5,166 nucleotides of DNA from Hyphomicrobiales bacterium (GTDB lineage: Bacteria > Pseudomonadota > Alphaproteobacteria > Rhizobiales > Aestuariivirgaceae): assembly GCA_025362535.1 (NCBI GenBank), contig JANYGE010000424.1, forward strand, positions 1 to 5,166, written 5' to 3'. A model generated the notes under the pieces. That model searched no databases, was not told the DNA's origin, and saw only the letters and a list, made by a program, of their open reading frames with translations. The translations under genes and the position numbers were made by a program. This document shows positions 1 through 5,166 of this stretch, one piece after another (within the stretch, counting starts at the first letter, position 1; each line of letters starts with the position of its first letter).

Positions 1-626
1 ATATATTCTCCAGCCTTCACATGAAAACCACGCGCCGTGGCGGCACGAATACGAATATCTTGCAAGGGATCAGCCATGGGCTCTGGCAAATCATCGCCGT
101 TGATTTTTAATTTTGGCGTAGCGCGCGTGATGCGCAATTCAATATCCGTTGCCGTGTTTTGCGCATCTGGGCTCATTTCAGCGGCAGGCACTGCAATGAT
201 CACCACACCAACATGCTTCACGCTAAACTCAGCGTGGCTTCCCGCTGCGCTCTCTTCACCAAACAAATGCATGGTCCGGATCTGTGCGATATCAATGCCG
301 CGGCGATGTAAGCCTGAACGCATGCGTGAGGCGCTGCTGTTGGGTTGCTCCAACATGGCTTTAAGGGCTTCGCCAGTTCCATCAGCTCTTGCGCTTATAC
401 CAGCTTGATCACTTCGCCCCTTCGAATCACAAAAACCAAGTTCCACAGCTTGGCCGCCTTCAACATCGCTGAGCAGAACCTTGTCTCCAGCCTTAACGTC
501 AACCAGCAACGAGCTTCCGCCTGCAATAGGATAACGTTCAACATTGGGTGGCAGCACCCGTTCTCCTGGCCGCAAAATGCGGCTGGCTGTGGGGAAACTT
601 CGGTTTGGTGGCATAAATAGAGTCAT
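1..626 (-). CDS. DUF1989-domain protein, N-terminal part; probable TMAO demethylase (Tdm)-like DUF1989-GcvT fusion, truncated by window edge
   Basis: An uninterrupted minus-strand frame runs from the ATG at 626 off the left edge, giving 208 codons with no stop. The start is the first ATG after an in-frame TGA; an alternative ATG lies at 614, and neither has a strong Shine-Dalgarno. Visible landmarks are PGERVLPPNVERYPI (residues 20-34), VKAGDKVLLSDVEGGQ (44-59), RRGID (108-112), MSPDAQNTATDIELRI (151-166) and a second module, LQDIRIRAATARGFHVKAGEY (188-208, split as LQDIRIRAATA plus RGFHVKAGEY). These match my memory of the long DUF1989 proteins annotated as aminomethyltransferases. In that family Tdm cleaves TMAO to dimethylamine and formaldehyde, using a zinc-binding DUF1989 domain and a C-terminal GcvT-like folate domain. 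The zinc-ligand cysteines and the GcvT domain would lie outside the window, so the reaction is inferred. No signal peptide is evident, so it is probably cytosolic. It is transcribed divergently from the permease at 762. Urea-carboxylase-associated DUF1989 proteins are the main alternative, but they are shorter and single-domain. Confidence 0.72.
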   Translation of the reverse strand, partial: MTLFMPPNRSFPTASRILRPGERVLPPNVERYPIAGGSSLLVDVKAGDKVLLSDVEGGQAVELGFCDSKGRSDQAGISARADGTGEALKAMLEQPNSSASRMRSGLHRRGIDIAQIRTMHLFGEESAAGSHAEFSVKHVGVVIIAVPAAEMSPDAQNTATDIELRITRATPKLKINGDDLPEPMADPLQDIRIRAATARGFHVKAGEY

Positions 627-664
627 GAGGGCCGCATTATTCCACAGTTTTGCTTGACCGTCGA

Positions 665-670
665 TATAAT
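665..670 (+). promoter_or_regulatory. Candidate -10 box (TATAAT) for the permease gene
   Basis: A perfect TATAAT lies about 90 bases upstream of the permease start. No good -35 box sits 16-18 bases upstream: that stretch reads close to CCACAG. The nearby TTGACC (654-659) is only 5 bases away, too close to pair with it. If used, it would give a leader of roughly 85 bases. An activator-dependent promoter or a chance match are both possible. Confidence 0.3.
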
Positions 671-748
671 GTCATTCAAAAATGTTTCCTGAGAGGAGGT
701 TATATCGGCAGAGAACCGAAGGCTTCCATCTTGTCACATGGGACATAT

Positions 749-754
749 GGAGGG
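749..754 (+). promoter_or_regulatory. Ribosome binding site GGAGGG that fixes the permease start
   Basis: GGAGGG ends 7 bases before the ATG at 762, ideal Shine-Dalgarno strength and spacing. Two in-frame ATGs lie upstream at 738 and 747, but neither has a comparable site, and the motif would fall inside the coding sequence if they were used. This decides the start at 762. Confidence 0.8.
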
Positions 755-761
755 AACAATT

Positions 762-2468
762 ATGTCATCTGATAAAAATTCCGGCGGGCTGGTCCGCGCG
801 TTAGACTGGAAGGGCGCCTTCTGGGTTGCGGCGGGTGTTCCGCCTCTGGTGCTTTTCTCGATTGGTGGTATTGCAGGCACGGCGGGCAAAGTTGCCTTCT
901 TGGTCTGGATCATTTCAATGATCATGGGCTTTCTTCAATCCTTCACCTATGCCGAAATGGCTGGCATGTTTGGTAATAAATCCGGCGGCACATCAATTTA
1001 TGGTGCCACAGCTTGGTTACGCTATTCAAAAATTGTTGCACCTCTCTCGGTGTGGTGCAACTGGTTTGCATGGAGCCCAGTGCTTTCACTCGGCTGCGTG
1101 ATTGCGGCAGGTTATATTCTCAATGCACTTTTCCCCATTCCAATCTTCACAGAACAATCTGCTGAAGTTATTGCTTGGCTCGCTGATCCTGCAAATGCTG
1201 GAAAAGTTGCCGCTGATGCAATTGCAGCAGTGACCGCCGCAGGAACACCCGCTATCCGGTCATGGGAGTTCCTTACACTGAACATTCCAGGTCTCGGTGG
1301 CCTACATTTCAACGCCAAGTTTATCATTGGTGCAGGTTTGATGCTGCTGATGTTGGCTATTCAACATCGTGGTATTGCCTCAACCGCACGGGCGCAAAAA
1401 CTATTGGCCATTATCGTTTTGGTGCCATTGCTTCTCGTGGGTCTCGTGCCAATTTTAACGGGTGCGATCAGCAGTGCAAACGTAACAGGCCTCTTGCCTC
1501 CAACAGCAGCTTATTCTGGTGTAGATGGAACCTGGAGCATTGGGGGTTGGACCTTGATCCTAGGATCACTTTATATCGCAGCTTGGTCGACTTACGGTTT
1601 CGAAACCGCTGTTTGCTATACCAGCGAATTGAAAAATCCAAAAACTGATACATTCAAAGCGATCTTCTATTCGGGTCTGCTCTGCTGTGTGTTCTTCTTC
1701 CTCGTGCCATTCTCTTTCCAAGGCGTGCTGGGTCAATCGGGCATGCTGGCTGGTGGCATTGTCGATGGAACCGGAATTGCTGAAGCTCTTGGCAATATGG
1801 TGGGTGGTCATCCCATCATTACACAGATCTTCGTGATCCTGATGATCCTGGCTTTATTCCTTGCCATCATGACTGCGATGGCTGGTTCATCGCGGACACT
1901 TTATCAGGGTTCGATTGATGGTTGGCTGCCGCGCTATCTTAGTGGGGTTAATGCCAATGGTGCGCCAACCAAAGCGATGTGGACAGATTTCGTATTTAAT
2001 CTGTTTCTGTGCGCTTTGGCCTCGGATGCTGGTGGGTATTTTTATGTGCTTGCCATTTCAAACGTGGGCTACATCATTTTCAACTTCTTAAATTTGAATG
2101 CAGGCTGGATTCACCGTATGGATTCAGGACACATTGCGCGGCCATGGAAAGCCCCTTCGGCTTTAATTGGTCTCAACACTGTTCTGGCCTTTGTGAATGC
2201 ACTGTTCCTCGGTGCGGGTGCAAAAGTGTGGGGTTACTCCAATGCTTTGTGGGTGGGCTTTATTTTCGCAGCCCTCATCATTCCGGTGTTCTACTATCGC
2301 CATTACATCCAGGACGGTGGCAAATTTCCGGCTGGGGCGCTTGAAGCTCTGGGCCTGAAAGATGGTGATATGGGCGAGAAGAAGGCTGGCATGTTGCCTT
2401 ATCTGGCGCTCGCTGCTGGTGCTGTTGTGGTGTTGGTAGCCAACTGGTTCTTTGTGTTGCCTGCATAA
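762..2468 (+). CDS. APC-superfamily amino acid/amine permease
   Basis: This 568-residue inner-membrane protein belongs to the amino acid-polyamine-organocation superfamily, mostly proton- or ion-coupled importers or exchangers of amino acids and amines. The first helix carries the broken-helix glycine motif SIGGIAG (33-39). The sixth-helix region holds AAWSTYGFETAVCYTSELKNP (273-293), read as AAWSTYGFE then TAVCYTSELKNP, matching the family's F/YGxE...ELKNP signature. By eye, hydrophobic segments lie near 21-41, 44-64, 92-122, 185-203, 212-235, 258-283, 301-320, 350-375, 405-422, 425-447, 466-486, 492-512 and 545-565. A long polar stretch, about 125-185, follows the third segment and includes the alanine-rich AADAIAAVTAA (150-160). 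The length exceeds the 450-500 residues usual for bacterial APC permeases, owing to this loop and an extra C-terminal helix after a charged segment (515-542). The start is set by GGAGGG at 749. The substrate is unknown; a methylated amine or amino acid is suggested only by the neighbours. It is probably monocistronic, with a terminator 17 bases after the stop. Confidence 0.88.
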   Translation: MSSDKNSGGLVRALDWKGAFWVAAGVPPLVLFSIGGIAGTAGKVAFLVWIISMIMGFLQSFTYAEMAGMFGNKSGGTSIYGATAWLRYSKIVAPLSVWCNWFAWSPVLSLGCVIAAGYILNALFPIPIFTEQSAEVIAWLADPANAGKVAADAIAAVTAAGTPAIRSWEFLTLNIPGLGGLHFNAKFIIGAGLMLLMLAIQHRGIASTARAQKLLAIIVLVPLLLVGLVPILTGAISSANVTGLLPPTAAYSGVDGTWSIGGWTLILGSLYIAAWSTYGFETAVCYTSELKNPKTDTFKAIFYSGLLCCVFFFLVPFSFQGVLGQSGMLAGGIVDGTGIAEALGNMVGGHPIITQIFVILMILALFLAIMTAMAGSSRTLYQGSIDGWLPRYLSGVNANGAPTKAMWTDFVFNLFLCALASDAGGYFYVLAISNVGYIIFNFLNLNAGWIHRMDSGHIARPWKAPSALIGLNTVLAFVNALFLGAGAKVWGYSNALWVGFIFAALIIPVFYYRHYIQDGGKFPAGALEALGLKDGDMGEKKAGMLPYLALAAGAVVVLVANWFFVLPA

Positions 2469-2484
2469 ACAGTCATAAAACTTT

Positions 2485-2517
2485 ATGCCGCCATTGCCCA
2501 ACAATGGCGGCATTTTT
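2485..2517 (+). terminator. Intrinsic terminator shared by the convergent permease and gamma-subunit genes
   Basis: ATGCCGCCATTG (2485-2496) pairs perfectly with CAATGGCGGCAT (2502-2513) around the 5-base loop CCCAA, giving a 12-bp G+C-rich stem. On the plus strand a run of T (2513-2517) follows, as in a standard rho-independent terminator. On the minus strand the stem lies 2 bases after the TAA stop of the gamma-subunit gene (2516-2518). It is followed there by AAAGTTTTATG, a weaker but partly U-rich tail. It therefore probably works in both directions, better on the plus strand. Confidence 0.88.
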
Positions 2518-3043
2518 ATGAGACCTGATAACCGAATTCACCCGCTTGGCTGGTCAGCCATTCCCAAAAACTCTCGGAAAAACCTCTGAATACCGAGAGC
2601 GTGAATTCATCCGCGCCTGTGCGCGTGAGATGCACCGACACATGCGCCATTTGCGTAATGGCGGATTTGCCGACGGGGAATTCCGTTGCGTGCAAATCAA
2701 CTGGCGTGCCTTTGGCCAATACGGCGCGGGCTTTGAGGCCGGAGATAAGAATTGTTACGCGGCCATGACTTTGATCTGACAGAGAGGCAATGCCCTTCAG
2801 TTTGTTTTTTAACTCCGTAAACGGAGCACTCTGCACATAATACTGATCTGGCCCTGCCCACAGCGCTTCAACTTTTTTCAGGCTTGCCAGAGTATCCTTC
2901 AACGCCTTGGCTTTGCCTTTTCGGGCAATTGCCATGACCATCGAAGCAGGATGGACAACCGATAGCGTAACACCCGGCGCGCCCTTATCAGCGCCAAATC
3001 GTCCTAATTTTACAATACCATCTAATGCGGAGGGTCTAAGCAT
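2516..3043 (-). CDS. soxG: Sarcosine oxidase gamma-subunit family protein (SoxG) or N-methylglutamate dehydrogenase subunit D (MgdD)
   Basis: This 175-residue cytosolic protein is the small GcvT-like subunit of a heterotetrameric sarcosine oxidase or its N-methylglutamate dehydrogenase relative. Family landmarks are LWAGPDQYYV (61-70), LSDQSHGRVTILISG (88-102), ARAVLAKGTPVDLH (105-118), EFPVGKSAIT (121-130) and the C-terminal VFRGFSESFWEWL (151-163), all typical of SoxG. Length is normal for the family. The gamma subunit is largely structural in solved sarcosine oxidases; catalysis sits in alpha and beta. The ATG at 3043 is chosen because GAGAGG lies 4 bases upstream and the residues from MLRPSALDG on fit the family. 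An ATG at 3055 would add four residues but has no binding site. It overlaps the end of the alpha gene by 8 bases (ATGCTTAG), implying coupled translation. It is the last gene of its operon. Choosing Mgd over Sox needs the beta subunit and wider context; the symbol is a family label. Confidence 0.87.
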   Translation of the reverse strand: MLRPSALDGIVKLGRFGADKGAPGVTLSVVHPASMVMAIARKGKAKALKDTLASLKKVEALWAGPDQYYVQSAPFTELKNKLKGIASLSDQSHGRVTILISGLKARAVLAKGTPVDLHATEFPVGKSAITQMAHVSVHLTRTGADEFTLSVFRGFSESFWEWLTSQAGEFGYQVS

Positions 3044-5166
3044 GAAGCCTCTCATTCTTAGGATCGAAGTGAACCGGATCACAAATTTCGGCAAGATAAT
3101 GGTGGCCACGCAGACCATCAAAGACTTTTACAATTTCGCCATGGCGGGCCCGGCCATTTGCGAGCAACGCCAAGCCCAACCACATATTCACCATTGGCGA
3201 CCATGCAACCGAGCAGATATAACCTTGATCGGCTTGCATCGAAGGGGCATCATCTTGTTTTAAAAGATGGCCACCGGAACGGATTTTCATGGCACGATCC
3301 ACTGGTTTAATGCCGACCACACCTTGTCGCATCGGGTCTAACAGTCCCTCGCGCCCCGCCATCACGCGGCCAATATAATCCTTCTTAGTCGACATCATTT
3401 TGCCCAGACCCAAATCAGCAGCCGTGGTGGTGCCATTGAGTTCACCGCCTGCCACATGGCCTTTTTCAATGCGCATGATGGAGAGCGCTTCCACGCCATA
3501 AGGCACGATGTCGAATTCAGCCCCTGCCTGCATGATGGCGCGGGCCACGGCATTGCCATAGTCAGCGGGCACGGCCAATTCATAAGCATGTTCGCCAGAG
3601 AAGGAGATGCGGAACAACCGCGCCTCAACGCCGCCCATGATAGTGATTTCTTTAGCAGCAAGATAAGGCAGAGTTTCATCGTTCAGTGTGAGCTTATCAA
3701 CGAGCTTCTGTATGGTGGCCCGCGCCTTGGGGCCAGCCACAGCCATTTGCGCCCACTGTTCGGTAATTGAAACATATTGCACATCAAGCTCTGGCCAATG
3801 CACTTGATGGCAGAATTCAATATGGCTCATCACGCGGGCCGCATTGGCCGTGGTGGTGGTCATCACATAATGATCTTCAGCAAGCCGCGAGGTGGTGCCA
3901 TCATCAAACACGATACCATCTTCACGCAGCATCAAACCATAGCGCGCCTTGCCGATGCTTAATGTGCTGAAAGTATTGCAATAGAGGCGGTCTAGAAACA
4001 CACCGGCATCTTTGCCTTGAATATCAATCTTGCCCAATGTGGACACATCGCAAAGGCCTACACTTGCACGGGTGGCTTTCACCTCGCGCGAAGCCGAGGC
4101 CAGCCAATCTTCACCCGCTTTGGGAAACCATGAGGAGCGCATCCATAGTCCGGTTTCCACAAACACCGCACCTTGCTCTGCTGCCCACTCATGCAACGGC
4201 GATTTCCGCACCGGCTGGAAATGGTGACCTGTAAAAGGCCCGGTAAATGCGCCAAACGAAACAGGCGTATAGAAAGGCCTAAATGTTGTGGTGCCCATTT
4301 CAGCAATGGATTTGCCAGAGGCTTCTGCCAATATCGCTATGGCATTCACATTGCCAAGCTTGCCTTGATCGGTGGCCATGCCAGTTGTGGTGTAGCGCTT
4401 GGCCAACTCGACATGACCGTAACCTTCGCGGGTTGCGAGAGGTAAATCCTTGGCAGTGGCATCATTTTGATAATCGATAAAGGCTTTGCCGGTGGATTCT
4501 TTCACCCACCAGAAAGGCTGAATAGCAAAGGCTTCATCGCGGCATTTTGGTGCAGCTGAAACTTTACCCTTCATCGTGCCAGCCCGTACACCATCAGCGA
4601 GACATTCGGACAATAACATGTGGCCAGTCGCACTGCCGATGGCCGTGAATTCAGCCCCCACGTCCGGTGGTGTGAAAGCCGCAATGCTTTCATTCCAGAT
4701 TGGCTTTGCACCGCGATGGCACATCAAGTTTACAATCGGCGACCACCCACCCGACATGGCCACAGCATCGCAGGGAATAGAATGGCCGCCAGCAGTAATC
4801 GCCGCTACGCCCTTGCCGCCTTTGACATTTATAATACGGCCGCCTTTGCGCGTGTCGATCACTGCCGCAATGTTCACGCCACGAGCTTTCATATCGCGTG
4901 ATGTGCGCAGTGCGGAATCATTGTTGGTGAAAAGCGCAATCGATTGCCCAGCTGCTACCGCATAGCGATTGGCATAATGGCGCATGGCGGAAGCAAGCAT
5001 CACGCCTGGCACATCATTGCCACCAAACACCAGGGGGCGCTCTTCCGCACCCGCCGCAAGCACTGCGCGCTTGGCGTGAATGCGCCAATAGCGTTGACGT
5101 GGCTCAAACGGGGCAGGCACAGCCACATGATCATTCACGCGTTCAAGTGCGCCAAAGATATTGCCA
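3036..5166 (-). CDS. soxA: Sarcosine oxidase alpha-subunit family protein (SoxA) or N-methylglutamate dehydrogenase subunit C (MgdC), C-terminal 709 residues
   Basis: The frame is open to the right edge and ends at TAG (3038-3036), showing 709 residues; full-length alpha subunits are near 1000, so roughly 300 N-terminal residues, including the first dinucleotide-binding motif, are outside. Visible residue 1 is the first whole codon at the edge. The remaining oxidoreductase domain (about 1-190) shows AKRAVLAAGAEERPLVF (31-47), NDVPGVMLA (50-58) and ALFTNND (77-83). The central SoxA segment has KAFIDYQNDATAKD (227-240) and KRYTTTGMATDQGK (256-269). A folate-binding GcvT-like domain follows: CDVSTLGKIDIQG (372-384), YVMTTTTANA (433-442), RISFSGEHAYEL (519-530) and ALSIMRIEKG (560-569), then a C-terminal barrel (about 610-709). 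The family oxidatively demethylates N-methyl amino acids and passes the methyl carbon to tetrahydrofolate; alpha carries NAD and folate sites, with FMN at the alpha-beta interface. The EFCHQVHWPELDV variant (450-462) and Tdm-like neighbour favour an Mgd-like group, tentatively. Confidence 0.9.
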   Translation of the reverse strand, partial: GNIFGALERVNDHVAVPAPFEPRQRYWRIHAKRAVLAAGAEERPLVFGGNDVPGVMLASAMRHYANRYAVAAGQSIALFTNNDSALRTSRDMKARGVNIAAVIDTRKGGRIINVKGGKGVAAITAGGHSIPCDAVAMSGGWSPIVNLMCHRGAKPIWNESIAAFTPPDVGAEFTAIGSATGHMLLSECLADGVRAGTMKGKVSAAPKCRDEAFAIQPFWWVKESTGKAFIDYQNDATAKDLPLATREGYGHVELAKRYTTTGMATDQGKLGNVNAIAILAEASGKSIAEMGTTTFRPFYTPVSFGAFTGPFTGHHFQPVRKSPLHEWAAEQGAVFVETGLWMRSSWFPKAGEDWLASASREVKATRASVGLCDVSTLGKIDIQGKDAGVFLDRLYCNTFSTLSIGKARYGLMLREDGIVFDDGTTSRLAEDHYVMTTTTANAARVMSHIEFCHQVHWPELDVQYVSITEQWAQMAVAGPKARATIQKLVDKLTLNDETLPYLAAKEITIMGGVEARLFRISFSGEHAYELAVPADYGNAVARAIMQAGAEFDIVPYGVEALSIMRIEKGHVAGGELNGTTTAADLGLGKMMSTKKDYIGRVMAGREGLLDPMRQGVVGIKPVDRAMKIRSGGHLLKQDDAPSMQADQGYICSVAWSPMVNMWLGLALLANGRARHGEIVKVFDGLRGHHYLAEICDPVHFDPKNERLHA

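Larger units (their letters stand above)
627..761. promoter_or_regulatory. Divergent intergenic control region
   Basis: These 135 bases separate the starts of two divergent genes and must hold both promoters. On the plus strand there is a perfect TATAAT (665-670). Inverted repeats are short: TCGG-N7-CCGA (705-719), overlapping the alternative pairing GGTT (698-701) with AACC (714-717); a near-palindrome GAAGGCTTC (718-726); and TGTC-N6-GACA (732-745) just before the permease ribosome binding site. None is long enough to name a regulator. No clear minus-strand promoter was found. Shared control of the two flanking genes is plausible by position but not shown. Confidence 0.5.

Noticed and set aside
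37..620. Two overlapping plus-strand open frames (37-408 and 345-620)
   Set aside because: They lie opposite the continuous minus-strand DUF1989-type gene, whose translation has recognisable family motifs. The plus-strand products resemble nothing and have no ribosome binding site.
654..670. TTGACC plus TATAAT as a complete sigma-70 promoter
   Set aside because: The two elements are only 5 bases apart, far from the required 16-18, so they cannot be used together.
685..735. Glycine riboswitch in the divergent spacer
   Set aside because: Only GAGAG and CCGAAGG fragments match. The GCAA segment, the later ACUCUCAGG-type element and the second aptamer are absent, and the space before the start codon is too short.
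738..761. Upstream in-frame starts for the permease at 738 and 747
   Set aside because: The strong GGAGGG at 749-754 is spaced for the ATG at 762; the earlier ATGs have no comparable site, and the extension looks non-coding.
3456..4965. Several plus-strand frames of 60-130 codons opposite the alpha-subunit gene
   Set aside because: They are antisense shadows of a well-conserved coding region, with no recognisable products or ribosome binding sites.
3036..5138. Starting the alpha-subunit gene at the GTG at 5138
   Set aside because: The frame stays open to 5166, and the residues before it (GNIFGALER) continue the family's normal sequence, so the gene is cut by the window edge.

Overview
The window holds parts of two divergent transcription units and one convergent pair. 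It looks like a bacterial, probably alphaproteobacterial, one-carbon/methylated-amine region. The lineage is inferred from gene content, protein style and moderate G+C (about half, by eye); no rRNA or lineage marker is present.

Layout. Bases 1-626 (minus) hold the first 208 codons of a DUF1989-type protein, cut by the left edge. It reads like the N-terminus of the DUF1989 + GcvT fusion family that includes trimethylamine N-oxide demethylase (Tdm). A 135-base divergent spacer (627-761) carries a perfect -10-like TATAAT, short inverted repeats and a strong Shine-Dalgarno for the next gene. Bases 762-2468 (plus) encode a 568-residue APC-superfamily permease. A perfect 12-bp hairpin with a T-run (2485-2517) ends it and sits directly against the stop codon of the convergent gene. 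Bases 2516-3043 (minus) encode a gamma-type subunit, and 3036-5166 (minus) the C-terminal 709 residues of an alpha-type subunit, of a heterotetrameric sarcosine oxidase / N-methylglutamate dehydrogenase. The two subunit genes overlap by 8 bases; the alpha gene runs off the right edge.

How the genes may work together (inference). Mgd subunits C and D are homologues of SoxA and SoxG, and N-methylglutamate dehydrogenase completes indirect methylamine oxidation. A Tdm-like folate-linked demethylase, a permease and an Mgd/Sox enzyme would fit uptake and stepwise demethylation of a methylated amine (TMAO, dimethylamine, methylamine, or glycine betaine/sarcosine), passing C1 units to tetrahydrofolate. 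The permease substrate and the Sox-versus-Mgd choice cannot be settled from this window.

No tRNA, rRNA, insertion sequence, CRISPR array or phage gene was seen. Other long frames opposite the real genes are shadows.
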